Of a stretch of 64,000 nucleotides of DNA, positions 6,078 through 15,667 are shown piece after piece. The number at the start of each line of letters is the position of its first letter. The stretch's first letter is position 1. Both the position numbers and the translations under genes were made by a program. The stretch spans positions 1 through 64,000 of IMG/VR virus record IMGVR_UViG_3300024346_000015; one strand, written 5' to 3'. A model generated the notes under the pieces. That model was not told the DNA's origin, searched no databases, and saw only the letters and a program-made list of their open reading frames with translations. This DNA is from a virus.

Positions 6078-7418
6078 TTATGTGAGGATGTTGTCCACAC
6101 GGAAGATGCGGTAGTACTGGTTGCTTTTCGCAGCAGCAAGACCATTGCTAGTAGGTGTAGAACCAACATATGGGTTAGAAGCCATGCCGTAGCGAGTCTT
6201 GAAACCGATTTTTGGTTGGAACGTATCTTCACCAACAGCCTTAACCATCTGTAAAGGAACATATGGGCAGTAGAATACACCACTGTCGTATGCGTTTTGA
6301 CCTTTATAGCCTACAGTACAGTAGTCAGTCTGGGCATATGGATCGATGTACACTTTGATGCGACCGTTAAGTACACCAGCGAAAGTGTTACCAGTGTCAT
6401 CAACCTGAAGGTTGTTAGACATAGCAGGACTGTAGTCCAAAGTACCAGCAGCAGCAAGTGCAGTAGCAACATCTGAAGAACAGATAAGTACGTTACCTTT
6501 ACCACGGCGAGTTTCTTTAGCAATCACGTTACATTCGCGATCGATCTGAACAGTCAGACCTTTGAACTTCTCAGCAGACCAACGACCGTCAGCATCTGAA
6601 GACAGATCGAAGACACCGCTCTTAGTAACGTTAGCTTGCAACGCACCAGTTTTAGCTTGACTGTTGATAGTACGAATTACTTCGCGGTTGATTTCAGCAA
6701 GGATCTCAGTTGACAAGATGTTCGCCAACTCAGTTTCTGCGTCTAGACCGTGGATTGCTTTAAGGTCTTGAGCAAGTTCCAAAGAGTACTCAGCTTTCAA
6801 CGCACGAGATACAGCAGTAACACTTTGCTTCTCGATGGTGAAACCCATTTCTTTGAAAGTAGAACCACCGGAAGAACCAAGTGCTTCAGCAGAACCAGTA
6901 GGCATACCAGTTGCGCCAAGAGCAAGAAGACGGTTGTCGTCTAAAGAACCATCTGGAGTAGCAGAATCAGAGATTCCAGCGAAACCAGAAACGTTGTCAC
7001 TGTCGTGAGTACCAGCAGAGTCGCCAGAGAACTGAGTCTCAGCTTCACCGAAGAGTGCTTCACGTGAACCAGTTGCACCAGAACCATATCGTGCCTTCAT
7101 GGCAAAGATAAGACCAGTGGGGCCGTTCATAGGTTGTACACCACATACATCGTATGCGATAAGGTTAGGCATCGCACGGCGAACCAAAGAGATCAAGATA
7201 GGATCCCAAGTTCCGATTGAACCAGTGTTAGCACCAGCAGGTGCAGCTTCGGTCATGAATCCCATCTCAGCAGAACGTGACTCGGCCATTGCGCGTTCTT
7301 GGTTTTCCAAGATTGCAGCAGTTACCGCTTTACGGTGGTGATCAGTGATTGCGCCAGCAGAACCTTCGTTCAGTACTGGAGACCATTTTTCGATAAGAGT
7401 ATCGTAAGATTGTTGCAT
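6078..7418 (-). CDS. 23: Major capsid protein gp23
   Basis: This 446-residue protein is the T4 gp23 homologue (521 aa in T4) with the HK97-type fold. It starts MQQSYDTLIEKWSPVL and has the conserved GTWDPILISLVRRAMPNLIAYD and GPTGLIFAMKARYG blocks. A likely prohead-protease site is MTE|AAPAG after residue 57, matching the (L/I/M)xE cleavage rule of gp21, so the mature subunit would be about 389 residues. The C-terminus carries the KIGFKTRYGMASNPY segment. It is the last gene of the gp68-gp21-gp22-gp23 run and ends at a strong terminator. No gp24 vertex paralogue is visible in the window. Confidence 0.97.
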   Translation of the reverse strand: MQQSYDTLIEKWSPVLNEGSAGAITDHHRKAVTAAILENQERAMAESRSAEMGFMTEAAPAGANTGSIGTWDPILISLVRRAMPNLIAYDVCGVQPMNGPTGLIFAMKARYGSGATGSREALFGEAETQFSGDSAGTHDSDNVSGFAGISDSATPDGSLDDNRLLALGATGMPTGSAEALGSSGGSTFKEMGFTIEKQSVTAVSRALKAEYSLELAQDLKAIHGLDAETELANILSTEILAEINREVIRTINSQAKTGALQANVTKSGVFDLSSDADGRWSAEKFKGLTVQIDRECNVIAKETRRGKGNVLICSSDVATALAAAGTLDYSPAMSNNLQVDDTGNTFAGVLNGRIKVYIDPYAQTDYCTVGYKGQNAYDSGVFYCPYVPLQMVKAVGEDTFQPKIGFKTRYGMASNPYVGSTPTSNGLAAAKSNQYYRIFRVDNILT

Positions 7419-7429
7419 TTTAATAATCC

Positions 7430-8458
7430 TTACTTAATAGTTTTTTTGATAGCGTTAACGTATGCGTCCATTGAACTTGAGATCTCTACGGTTTGATCCG
7501 CGTCTTCTACAATCTGTTCAACTTCTGCGTTATCAACAGGTTCTTTAGCGAAGTGTGACTCGATTACGATACCTACTTTAGACGCGAATGTTTCTTCGTC
7601 AAAGTCGATTCCTTCGATAAGTCCTTTTAACTTCTCTACTTGGGTGTCAGCAAGACCACGAGATGCTTCAGCGATGATTGCATCACGCTTCAATACTTCG
7701 AGTTCTTCGCTTAACTTAATTGCGTCACCAGTAGTTGAGTTAAGTTTTTCTTCCAACTCAGTTACTTGTTCTGCAAGTTCGTCAACTAGGTCAACTTTTG
7801 CTTCAGGGACATCGATGTAAGATTCTACGAATAGATCTTTCATTTTACCCATGAATGATTCAGCGATTTCAGTACGGAGACCGTTCTGTACCGCAACCTT
7901 GTTTTCTTCCATCCAAGATTCAACAACGTAATTCATGTAAGAATCTACTTTCTCAACAAGATCAGCTTTAACAGCAGATACTTCTTCAGACAGTTCTTCT
8001 TTGTACTGCTCTTCTAAACGATCAACTTCTTCGCTTAACTTAGAACGGACAGCAGCTTCAAAAATTACAGCAGTCTTCTCTTTAAACTCTTCTGAAAGAG
8101 TGGCTTCAGATTCTACCAACGCATCCAACTCTGAAGTTGTATCGATAGATTCTGCAACAGACTCTGCCACCTTACCTTTGCCGAACATAGTGTCGTATGC
8201 AGCTTGCAGTTCACCTTTCTTCATTTTAGAAGCGGTGACATACATTGCATTCAACAGACCGGCTTTGGTCTTAGGTGCGGGTGCCTGATTTGTTGCGCCA
8301 GCAGCTTTATCGACAGATGCGAGAGATTCTGGTTCCGTTACCGGAGTATCATCTTTGGCTTCTACGACTTCTGCTTGTGCTTCTTCGAGAGTTTCCTCCA
8401 CAATGTCGTTAATTTCTTCATCGTGAAGTTCAACTTCGACTTTACTTTCTTCAGTCAT
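7430..8458 (-). CDS. 22: Prohead core scaffolding protein gp22
   Basis: This 342-residue protein is strongly acidic, almost entirely helical and coiled-coil-forming (for example SEEVDRLEEQYKEELSEEVS and VDELAEQVTELEEKLNS), as expected of the T4 gp22 scaffold (269 aa in T4). It assembles the inner core of the prohead and is degraded by gp21; several (L/I/V)xE-type cleavage sites are present. The KAGLLNAMYVTASKMKKGEL segment near 65-85 is typical of marine T4-like gp22 proteins. It lies 10 nt after the protease gene and just before the capsid gene, the standard T4 order. Confidence 0.92.
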   Translation of the reverse strand: MTEESKVEVELHDEEINDIVEETLEEAQAEVVEAKDDTPVTEPESLASVDKAAGATNQAPAPKTKAGLLNAMYVTASKMKKGELQAAYDTMFGKGKVAESVAESIDTTSELDALVESEATLSEEFKEKTAVIFEAAVRSKLSEEVDRLEEQYKEELSEEVSAVKADLVEKVDSYMNYVVESWMEENKVAVQNGLRTEIAESFMGKMKDLFVESYIDVPEAKVDLVDELAEQVTELEEKLNSTTGDAIKLSEELEVLKRDAIIAEASRGLADTQVEKLKGLIEGIDFDEETFASKVGIVIESHFAKEPVDNAEVEQIVEDADQTVEISSSMDAYVNAIKKTIK

Positions 8459-8468
8459 AATTGACTCC

Positions 8469-9128
8469 TTACATATTAGATTTGATTAACGAGAGGAAAT
8501 TCTTAAACTCCCGAATCTGCACTTCGGATTGAAATGCTTTCGGTGCGGTTTTAATTTCTGTCTCCATATCTTCAATAATCTGGGGTTCCAAAATGCCGTT
8601 ATTCCAGACCCAATCCACACCTTCCATAATTCCATTGACAAAAGCGTCAGGTGCTGAGGGGTCTTGTACGATATCTACCGTACTAAGAATAAAGTCGTCT
8701 TTGACATACATTGCGCCATTTCTTTGTTCCAGACTTCCCATTCCACGAGTTGACACACCCAATTGTACACCACCATCAAGGAGACCTTTAACAATCTTAC
8801 CCATTGGAGTATCCAATATTTGTGCCTTTCCTACCACATCATTACCTTCGAAACGAAGATCAGTGATGAGGTGAGAAACTTTATCCAAGTTAACCGTAGG
8901 GCCTTCAGGGTGATTCAATTCACCTACCGCACGTTTCTTGCTAACTTGGGTTTCAACGTATGCATTTACTGCCTTCTCCATAATTGGTTTAGGGTAAATA
9001 CGTCCGTTTCTATTCTTTGATTCTGTTTGAATGAAGATTCCTTCAATGACGTAATTCTTCTCGCCATTTTCTTTCTTCTCTACGATACACTCAAGATCGT
9101 TTTCTTTAAATTCGCTAATTAACTTCAT
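8469..9128 (-). CDS. 21: Prohead core protease gp21
   Basis: This 219-residue serine protease of the herpesvirus-assemblin-like gp21 family (212 aa in T4) shows the family blocks: RNGRIYPKPIMEKAV near 40-54, the histidine motif GELNHPEGP (H73) and the serine motif QLGVSTRGMG (S126), followed by the IVDIVQDPSAPDAF strand. It cleaves the scaffold and capsid N-termini after (L/I/M)xE during head maturation. Its start codon shares one base with the stop of the gp68-like gene. Confidence 0.95.
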   Translation of the reverse strand: MKLISEFKENDLECIVEKKENGEKNYVIEGIFIQTESKNRNGRIYPKPIMEKAVNAYVETQVSKKRAVGELNHPEGPTVNLDKVSHLITDLRFEGNDVVGKAQILDTPMGKIVKGLLDGGVQLGVSTRGMGSLEQRNGAMYVKDDFILSTVDIVQDPSAPDAFVNGIMEGVDWVWNNGILEPQIIEDMETEIKTAPKAFQSEVQIREFKNFLSLIKSNM

Positions 9129-9349
9129 TAGAGTTTACCACCTAGTGCTTTGACAGTTGAGACTAAAGTCTTCATTGCTTCCGACTGCGTCTTGAATACA
9201 TCTAACTTGTCACCGTCTATATACACGCAGTAACCTTTTGGTTCTTTTACAATAACTACCGGAACCTTTACAGACCCTTTAGTCTTCGCAGAGTACACGG
9301 TTTCACCCTTATACTTCTTTGCTTCGCGGATCTGTTTAAATGTTTTCAC
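9128..9349 (-). CDS. 68: Prohead core protein, gp68-like by position
   Basis: This 73-residue basic protein has a KTFKQIREAKKYKGETVY start and a C-terminal helix. In T4 the gene between 67 and 21 is 68, a minor internal prohead core component (141 aa). The assignment here rests on position and on similar small proteins in other T4-like phages, because the sequence is too short to carry a diagnostic motif. It is the first gene after a late promoter (9376-9383). Confidence 0.6.
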   Translation of the reverse strand: MKTFKQIREAKKYKGETVYSAKTKGSVKVPVVIVKEPKGYCVYIDGDKLDVFKTQSEAMKTLVSTVKALGGKL

Positions 9350-9375
9350 TATAAGTTTTTCCCTGTTTGTACATT

Positions 9376-9383
9376 TATTTATA
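9376..9383 (-). promoter_or_regulatory. T4-type late promoter of the gp68-21-22-23 unit
   Basis: Minus strand TATAAATA in the gap between gp67 and gp68, 27 nt upstream of the gp68 start. Confidence 0.82.
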
Positions 9384-9412
9384 CAAAAAAAGTTTTTTAG
9401 ATCGAATTATTA

Positions 9413-9709
9413 TTAAGAAAGTTCGTCTTCTTCTTCTTCTTCGACTTCGTCTTCTTCCGACTCATCTTCATCTTCGAGGTCTAATTCTAACTCTTCTATC
9501 TCTTCTTCTTCTGGTGCATCATTAAAGATAGTATCGGCTACCGCAACCTTCTCGGCATCCATAGCATCTTGCATCTTACTACCCAACATATCGTTGAATA
9601 GATCTCCAGCATTATTAAAGTTAGATGCCTGAATCGCATCGACAAACTGATTTAGGTTCAGTTCCATTTGCGTAGGTTCTTGTACTTCAGTTGTTTCTGT
9701 ATCACTCAT
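9413..9709 (-). CDS. 67: Prohead core protein gp67
   Basis: A 98-residue protein with a helical N-terminal half (LNQFVDAIQASNFNNAGDLF) and an extremely acidic C-terminal tail of about 40 Glu/Asp-rich residues, the same plan as T4 gp67 (80 aa). It is an internal prohead core component that affects head shape and is processed by gp21. I place the start at the ATG at 9709, which has a good GGAG six nucleotides upstream; the in-frame TTG at 9721 lies inside that ribosome-binding site region and is a poorer choice. It lies directly between portal and gp68, as in T4. Confidence 0.85.
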   Translation of the reverse strand: MSDTETTEVQEPTQMELNLNQFVDAIQASNFNNAGDLFNDMLGSKMQDAMDAEKVAVADTIFNDAPEEEEIEELELDLEDEDESEEDEVEEEEEDELS

Positions 9710-9721
9710 GATTTTCTCCAA

Positions 9722-11224
9722 TTAAAATTCGTCTTCATTTCCGGTCTCTGCATTAGATTCAATTGCGATCTGTTTCAAGATAGTCTCAACTTCATCTTCT
9801 TGCATTTGTAACACGTTCTTCCATACCCACTCTTTAGAGAAGTACTCACCAACATACTGAGATACTTGATCCATAGTCTGGAGACGTTCTCTAAGTACTT
9901 CTGCTTCCTTCAGTTCGGTGAAGTGGTTGTCACGTATATAGTCAACCGTGATATCATTCTTCCACTCTTCCCAATCCAACTCAGTGATAATACCTTTAAG
10001 TATTAACTGTTTACGAAGGATATTTAGGAACAACGTTGCGAAGCGTTTTCGCAGACGATCAATAAACTTCTGGAACTTAACTTCGTCTCTGTTGATCTCT
10101 GTTGAACGACCTAAAGAGAACTGAGCCTCTTGTTCTAAACGCGACAGAGGAACATTCAAAGATCTATATAGTCGTTTCTGAAAGTATACAATATCATCGA
10201 TCTGTCCAAGATTCTCACCGCCAGGCAGTGTAGAGATCTCAGTACCACGACCACCTTCTTTACGTGGTAACCAGAAGTCTTCCAACATAGACATATGTTT
10301 ACGGTCATCTTTCAATTGACCCGTGTTCGCATCGTATACCAACTTGTTACGGTAACGAGCCATGATGTCTTTCATGTGTTTCTCTGCCTTCTGTGGAGGC
10401 AAGTTACCCACATCTATGTAAAAGATTCTACGTTCAGGCGCACGTGCGAGACGGTAGATTACCAATGAATCTTCCATCATACGCAATTGGTTAATTGGTT
10501 TGATTGCCTTGTGTAGGAATGATACTACACGTTTTCTAGAAGGATCCAACAGACCAGACGTAACATAGGATACTGAATCCGGACTTAACTTAACACCAGA
10601 CTGCGTACCAGATTTCTCTTGATAGATGTAAAACTCTTCGGTCTTCTCTACAATCTTTGCGTTAGTGGATGGGTCTTTCTTATACTTTACCTCACGAACC
10701 TTACGTACCTTTGCAGCATCGATGGGACGGATCTCTTGGATACCAGCCTTCATATTAGATTCGTTTACCACCAAGTGGTGATACAAACGACCATCTACAT
10801 ACCACGAACGGAACATGTCGTGACCTAACTCATTGAAGTTCAACATCGCGCAGATGCCGTCAAACTCTTCAATGATGTTCTTCTTAATCTTATCGGATGC
10901 TTTTACCTTATCGAGATCCAGACCAACCGGAGATTCCATTTCTGAACCAGAGATAGACTCGTTGATAATATCTTCGATAGCAGCATCGACTTCAGGATGT
11001 TGTGCAACACCCCTATACTTTTGAATTTGTTGTGTGTTGTCCTTAGAGTCCGCACCGTCCATATCAATATATGCACCGAAGTGTGAACCACTGGCAGTAA
11101 CGTACCCAGCACCATCGGGATCAGCCGTTGGTACAATAGAAGGTAGTTTTTCTTTGTCCTTTTCTTTGGTCGCTCTCTTTATTTCAAAACCAAAGAGTTT
11201 TAGACCGTTATTGTCTTCTGCCAT
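9722..11224 (-). CDS. 20: Portal vertex protein gp20
   Basis: This 500-residue homologue of T4 gp20 (524 aa) contains the conserved HPEVDAAIEDIINESI block, PEVRPIDAAKVRKVREV-type RPIDAAKVRKVRE, the LPGGENLGQIDDIVYFQKRLYRSLNVP segment and the SRLEQEAQFSLGRSTEINRDE motif. The dodecameric portal nucleates prohead assembly and is the docking site for the terminase gp17 and later the neck. It lies between tail tube gp19 and gp67. The FEIKRATKEKDKEKLPS N-terminal region is variable among relatives. Confidence 0.97.
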   Translation of the reverse strand: MAEDNNGLKLFGFEIKRATKEKDKEKLPSIVPTADPDGAGYVTASGSHFGAYIDMDGADSKDNTQQIQKYRGVAQHPEVDAAIEDIINESISGSEMESPVGLDLDKVKASDKIKKNIIEEFDGICAMLNFNELGHDMFRSWYVDGRLYHHLVVNESNMKAGIQEIRPIDAAKVRKVREVKYKKDPSTNAKIVEKTEEFYIYQEKSGTQSGVKLSPDSVSYVTSGLLDPSRKRVVSFLHKAIKPINQLRMMEDSLVIYRLARAPERRIFYIDVGNLPPQKAEKHMKDIMARYRNKLVYDANTGQLKDDRKHMSMLEDFWLPRKEGGRGTEISTLPGGENLGQIDDIVYFQKRLYRSLNVPLSRLEQEAQFSLGRSTEINRDEVKFQKFIDRLRKRFATLFLNILRKQLILKGIITELDWEEWKNDITVDYIRDNHFTELKEAEVLRERLQTMDQVSQYVGEYFSKEWVWKNVLQMQEDEVETILKQIAIESNAETGNEDEF

Positions 11225-11249
11225 TTAAAACCTCAAAACTGAATAGTAA

Positions 11250-11281
11250 AATGGAAGAGGAGACAATTCCCCCCTTCCATT
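11250..11281 (-). terminator. Hairpin between gp19 and gp20 (possible terminator)
   Basis: A 13-bp inverted repeat (AATGGAAG arms extended by G-rich/C-rich sequence with some G-U pairs, 6-nt loop) with a short TTTT on the minus-strand 3' side. It would act downstream of gp19. The U run is short, so it may be a partial terminator or an mRNA-processing/stability structure. Confidence 0.55.
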
Positions 11282-11298
11282 CATTACTTATACTAGAA

Positions 11299-11826
11299 TT
11301 AACTAGTAGTATTTGATTCCCAATATTGGATAGCAAATTCTACAGTGAACTCTTCGATCGTATCATTAGTCTCGTAAGACAATGCGATCTCCGACACATT
11401 AGTCGGGAAACAACCACGGAAGTTGTATGTTTTCAATACATCTCCATTGCGGTCTAATTGATCAACTGACAGATCAGCTTCGTAATCTACAGGGTTAGAC
11501 AAACCAGTATTTGCAGCATGTGCATTAATACCATTCATCCAACGCTCCATAGCGTCACGAACACTAAAGTCTGTGTCGTTGATTACAGTTACAGTCCAGT
11601 TAGCGAAAGTACGATCGCCCGCAATCTTCAATTGGCGTCCACGGAACGGAACAGTTACCAGTGCCATTTCTGACACAGGTAATGCCGCTGTCTTACACAG
11701 GAAGGATGCAAGTTCTACATCTCCACCAGCGTAAGCAGGGAAGTTCAATGTTGCCTTGAAGAGATTGGGTCGCGCACCGCCACCACGGAGTTTTGACTTA
11801 AAGTCATCTACACCTAATACAGCCAT
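11299..11826 (-). CDS. 19: Tail tube protein gp19
   Basis: This 175-residue protein is the T4 gp19 homologue (163 aa). Typical features are the GGGARPNLFKATLNFP start, the LPVSEMALVTVPFRGRQLKIAGDR block, WTVTVINDTDF and the C-terminal RGCFPTNVSEIALSYETND plus FTVEFAIQYW. It forms the stacked hexamers of the inner tail tube. It sits 13 nt after the sheath gene, in the late unit that starts at 13691-13698. Confidence 0.96.
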   Translation of the reverse strand: MAVLGVDDFKSKLRGGGARPNLFKATLNFPAYAGGDVELASFLCKTAALPVSEMALVTVPFRGRQLKIAGDRTFANWTVTVINDTDFSVRDAMERWMNGINAHAANTGLSNPVDYEADLSVDQLDRNGDVLKTYNFRGCFPTNVSEIALSYETNDTIEEFTVEFAIQYWESNTTS

Positions 11827-11839
11827 TTCTTATCTCCCC

Positions 11840-13624
11840 TTATACCGTGCCAACTACTTCGTCAAACTCAACACCAGTTCTAACTGCAACGAAATTCAAC
11901 GTTACGAAGTTAATAGAACGAGCGGGTTTGATGAAGATTGAAGCGATAAATTCATTTCTATCAATGACAGCCGGTGTGTTGTTTGTTTCGTCACAAACGA
12001 CACGGAAGTCAGTGATACCTCTTCGACCCTGTACTTCACGGAGTAAAGGTTCTACGATGTTTGTAAACTCTGCACGAGTAAACTCGTCATTGAATTCAAA
12101 CATTACGTTCTTGGCAGCAAGAGCAATTTGACGTTCAAGAACAAGGAACAATCTACGAACGTTAATTCGATCGAATGCACTTGGACGTGATTCAAAGGTC
12201 TTGTCACCGAACAGGATAACACCAGCGCCTGGAATGTTGGCGATTGGGTTAACACCTGCTTTGTACAGAGTATCTCTCTGAGTCTTGTTAGGGTTAGATA
12301 GAATGTCTGTTACACCCAAGTAGTTACCACGTCTCTGTCCAGCAGGAGAGAACCACGGTGCAGCTACTGCGTCAGTACCAGCGAATAGACCGGCGGTACC
12401 AGCGTTAGCTGGGATTTGGATGTATTGATCGTTATACTTGTCATATACCTTGAACCAGTTGTTATCAACAACAAGGTAAGATGAACGAGTACAACCACTC
12501 GCAAACGAAGTTGTGCTAGTTACAGGAGTAGTACCTGTAATTGCAGCCTTATCGGGGGAAGTAGTTACAACACAATCTTTACGTCCTTTAGCGATTGCAA
12601 CAAGATCATTTACAACGGTGTTACCGTCAGTCTTGTTAGCGTGAGCAGGAGCAATCAACATGTCCACTTGTACAGTCTCAACGTCTTCGAACAGATCAAA
12701 ACCAGTAGAGTATTCACCAGTGCCGATAGCAGAACCATCTGTTCCTCGACCCAAAGTAACAAGACTCTTTGCGTTTGTCCAGCCTGCCAGAGGTACAGCG
12801 TAATCCTGAGCAGAATCGACAGAAGCGGTTTCTCCGATCAAGTGTCCAAAGTTATCGTGTGCCGAACCAAATGCAGAATCGTCACCGAAGTAACTGTTCC
12901 AAATGTAGTTAGACTTATTGTTGATAACGTCTGAGATGTAGTTCGGGGTTCCATCTGGAGTCGAAGCACCTTTCAGCATAGATACGTGTGGGAATGTTTC
13001 TAGAACAGTTCCTTTAGTACCAGAGATTGCACCAGTACGATCGACAACAGCAACGTGCATTTCATCATTAGTTGATGATTCGTTGATGCTTGACAAGTAC
13101 GGTGAAGTTCCCGCAGATTGGTCGAACGCGCCTGCGTAATCCCAAGCACCAAATGCAGAATCGCCAGCAGGACAGAAGGCAACCGCTAATGCGTTACCTA
13201 ACTCGCCAGGGTACTTAGCGACAAAAGAACCAGTGTTCGATGTTCCGACTACGCCTAGGTTCAATGTGTCGAAATGATCACGGTTGCGGATCTGAAGAAC
13301 CATACCGGAACTATCAACACCTTCGATACCTACTACATGAGAAGAACTTGCATTGAAGGCAGAGTCTGTTGCTTCACGTACAACGTAAAGTGAGTTTGAA
13401 TATTTTAAGAACGATGCAGCAGATATAAAATCTACGGCATTACTTGTGTCGGGTGCAGCGAAGACGCTTACTAGACCAGATTCATCTGCTACTAGTGTGC
13501 GTTCTTGTACAGGCCCCCAACGAAATTTCCCTACAAAGGCGCCAGTCGATGACGTTACACTGGGTACTACACCAGTGAGATCAATCTCTTTGACTACAAT
13601 TGCGGGAGAAGCTGATGTTGCCAT
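11840..13624 (-). CDS. 18: Tail sheath protein gp18
   Basis: This 594-residue contractile sheath protein (659 aa in T4) opens with SPAIVVKEIDLTGVVPSVTSSTGAFVG, the usual sheath N-terminal arm, and ends with ARSINFVTLNFVAVRTGVEFDEVVG, the C-terminal insertion strand. Conserved internal blocks include GKFRWGPVQERTLV, FSPAGQRRGNYLG and the NVRRLFLVLERQIALAAKNVMFEFND helix. The middle region differs more, as usual for surface-exposed sheath domains. First gene after its late promoter. Confidence 0.97.
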   Translation of the reverse strand: MATSASPAIVVKEIDLTGVVPSVTSSTGAFVGKFRWGPVQERTLVADESGLVSVFAAPDTSNAVDFISAASFLKYSNSLYVVREATDSAFNASSSHVVGIEGVDSSGMVLQIRNRDHFDTLNLGVVGTSNTGSFVAKYPGELGNALAVAFCPAGDSAFGAWDYAGAFDQSAGTSPYLSSINESSTNDEMHVAVVDRTGAISGTKGTVLETFPHVSMLKGASTPDGTPNYISDVINNKSNYIWNSYFGDDSAFGSAHDNFGHLIGETASVDSAQDYAVPLAGWTNAKSLVTLGRGTDGSAIGTGEYSTGFDLFEDVETVQVDMLIAPAHANKTDGNTVVNDLVAIAKGRKDCVVTTSPDKAAITGTTPVTSTTSFASGCTRSSYLVVDNNWFKVYDKYNDQYIQIPANAGTAGLFAGTDAVAAPWFSPAGQRRGNYLGVTDILSNPNKTQRDTLYKAGVNPIANIPGAGVILFGDKTFESRPSAFDRINVRRLFLVLERQIALAAKNVMFEFNDEFTRAEFTNIVEPLLREVQGRRGITDFRVVCDETNNTPAVIDRNEFIASIFIKPARSINFVTLNFVAVRTGVEFDEVVGTV

Positions 13625-13690
13625 AACTTTTTCCTTTTTTCGGTTTGCGAATTATAAGTTTGCATGATACGATTTTTTCTTCAATACCTT

Positions 13691-13698
13691 TATTTATA
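13691..13698 (-). promoter_or_regulatory. T4-type late promoter of the gp18-gp19 unit
   Basis: Minus strand TATAAATA in the gp17/gp18 gap, about 67 nt upstream of the sheath start. Confidence 0.82.
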
Positions 13699-13710
13699 CA
13701 TTCCGGTATT

Positions 13711-15345
13711 TCACCAATCTTGCACACCTACTGTACCATGCGTCCTGTGCATCCAATCTTCCATATCCTCACCATCTAATCTCTGAGACTCTTCATGTTC
13801 GATATAATCTGTCCCGTCATCGATAAATCCGGCTGGGGGAACATCGTTTTCTATTTGTCTCATCTGTTCCTCAAACATCATCTCTTTTAGATTGATGTCT
13901 GTCATATCAGCAAAGAACTGTGTGGACACAAAGTACCCAAACATTACTAGATTCATCATCAAGTCATCATGGTTACCGTCACTCGCCTCGTATGATTGTC
14001 CTTTACCTACGAAGGTTGATATCTCCAAGATGGTATTCTCATCTACGATGTCTAGTTTCTTCTCTTCAAGAATATCCTTGATTGCGGTACAACCTAGACG
14101 TTTAGTCTTGCGGGTCATCTCAATACCAATAGAGTCCGACTTTACCGCAGATGATACAAACACATTCTCGTATTCTAGATCATAGTATAACCCGTTACAT
14201 ACGACCGTACCTTGATCATTCGACTCAATTACCACATAGGCTTCATTGTAGAGATTCGAATACTTATATATAATATTAGGAAAAAGCACAGGCGAAATAG
14301 AATTATTGCGATAGACGGCGACCTGTTTAAAAGGTTTCACGCTAATGTCGATAACGTTAAACGTAGAATAGTCCTGTCCTCTTCCCTTCGATACATCGAC
14401 ACATACAAGGTATTCATGTCCTTTTTGTGGCTTATCGTAAACTAGGAAGTCTCCCCCATTGAGATAGTCTATGGGGTTAGATGCACGTAGTGACAGAAGA
14501 GTCTCTGCGTTAATTAGGGTATCACCTGTTCCGAAGAAGGTGTTACCAAATTCTTGATCGAACTGAAGTTGTGACGTGTTCGCTACTGTCTGTCGTTTCC
14601 ATTCTTCGTCCCTGCCTGGCACATCATGCCAGTTGACCTCAAATGGTTTAAAATCATTTACGCCTTGTTTCGCACCCGTCCAGATTTTTTCGAAGGGATT
14701 CCCAATACCGTTCGCAGTAGACGTGATAATGACTTTAGTATCCCGACCGGCTGATACCACAGGATATGTAGAAGTATAGAATTCATTTGCTCTTTCCACA
14801 AACGCAAACTCATCAAGAAACAAGAGGTTGACAGACATACCACGAATAGAACTGCCTGAAGTGGCAGCTGCAATAATTCTAGAGTTATTACTAAACTCAA
14901 TACTACCTTTATTGAGTGCTTTACAACCTGGCTGTAAAAAGAACGGTAAGTTTTCCAATGCGAGCGTAACACGACCTAACATCTCCCTTGCAGTTGCGCC
15001 TTTGTTTGCTAGAACTGCAATTGTTTTTTCCGGATGAAATATCGCGTACCATAGAATGTAAACCACAGACGAAATACTTTTACCCGACTGACGGCAAGCA
15101 AGCACTACGCAGAAACGATTATCGTTAAAGTGGTTAAACATATTCTCTTGATATGGATACAAGTTAAAGTTAACTAGTCCATCATCAAGCGAGATAATTT
15201 TAACATAGGTGCGAGCAAAATACGCTGGGTCATTCATGCACCGTGCGTACTCTCTTACCGACTCCTCTGTCCACTCCTCTGCAACCCCATCCTTCTTTAC
15301 ATTAGGATTGCCTAGGTAGCTATTCTTCTCTGCTGGATTCACCAT
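13711..15345 (-). CDS. 17: Terminase large subunit gp17
   Basis: This 544-residue packaging motor (610 aa in T4) has an N-terminal ATPase with Walker A CRQSGKS (84-90), Walker B LLFLDE (174-179) and coupling motif STAN (209-212). The C-terminal RNase H-fold nuclease has D317 in CVDVSKGRGQDYS, E374 in VIESND and D460/D461 in NHDDLMM, equivalent to the T4 nuclease triad. All key residues are present, so a fully active headful-packaging terminase is expected. Its start overlaps the end of gp16 by 26 nt. Confidence 0.97.
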   Translation of the reverse strand: MVNPAEKNSYLGNPNVKKDGVAEEWTEESVREYARCMNDPAYFARTYVKIISLDDGLVNFNLYPYQENMFNHFNDNRFCVVLACRQSGKSISSVVYILWYAIFHPEKTIAVLANKGATAREMLGRVTLALENLPFFLQPGCKALNKGSIEFSNNSRIIAAATSGSSIRGMSVNLLFLDEFAFVERANEFYTSTYPVVSAGRDTKVIITSTANGIGNPFEKIWTGAKQGVNDFKPFEVNWHDVPGRDEEWKRQTVANTSQLQFDQEFGNTFFGTGDTLINAETLLSLRASNPIDYLNGGDFLVYDKPQKGHEYLVCVDVSKGRGQDYSTFNVIDISVKPFKQVAVYRNNSISPVLFPNIIYKYSNLYNEAYVVIESNDQGTVVCNGLYYDLEYENVFVSSAVKSDSIGIEMTRKTKRLGCTAIKDILEEKKLDIVDENTILEISTFVGKGQSYEASDGNHDDLMMNLVMFGYFVSTQFFADMTDINLKEMMFEEQMRQIENDVPPAGFIDDGTDYIEHEESQRLDGEDMEDWMHRTHGTVGVQDW

Positions 15346-15667
15346 TTATCACCTTTGGTTCATTATGAAGTATTCTTTGCAGATCAGTTGTAGAACCTAT
15401 GAACACATTGTTGTTGGTAGTACCACCTTCAATCTGTTTAGGTTCCTGTTTAATGTCCTTGTTCTTTTTGTTCAAGTCCATCAGTTTATCGTTTACGTCC
15501 GAAATGTTCTTTATCATTCCGGATAACACTTCAAATGCACGGGGGTGTTCTGACTCCCGTGCCACTTCAATCATGAGTTCTAACGACTCTCTACCCTTCT
15601 CGATTAACTCGTAGTAGGTATCACGTGAGTACTCATAATCTGTGTTAACATTCTTATCATCAGCCAT
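15320..15667 (-). CDS. 16: Terminase small subunit gp16
   Basis: This 115-residue protein has the T4 gp16 layout (164 aa in T4): N-terminal helices (SRDTYYELIEKGRESLELMIEVA), a long central coiled coil (IKNISDVNDKLMDLNKKNKD) and a C-terminal tail with NNVFIGSTTDLQRIL, the conserved block near the end. It forms rings that recognise DNA and stimulate the gp17 ATPase. It shares one base with the gp15 stop region upstream and overlaps gp17 downstream, so these are translationally coupled. Confidence 0.88.
   Translation of the reverse strand: MADDKNVNTDYEYSRDTYYELIEKGRESLELMIEVARESEHPRAFEVLSGMIKNISDVNDKLMDLNKKNKDIKQEPKQIEGGTTNNNVFIGSTTDLQRILHNEPKVINGESSREE

Noticed and set aside
9710-9721. TTG start for gp67
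   Set aside because: It falls in the ribosome-binding site of the ATG at 9709, which is the better start.
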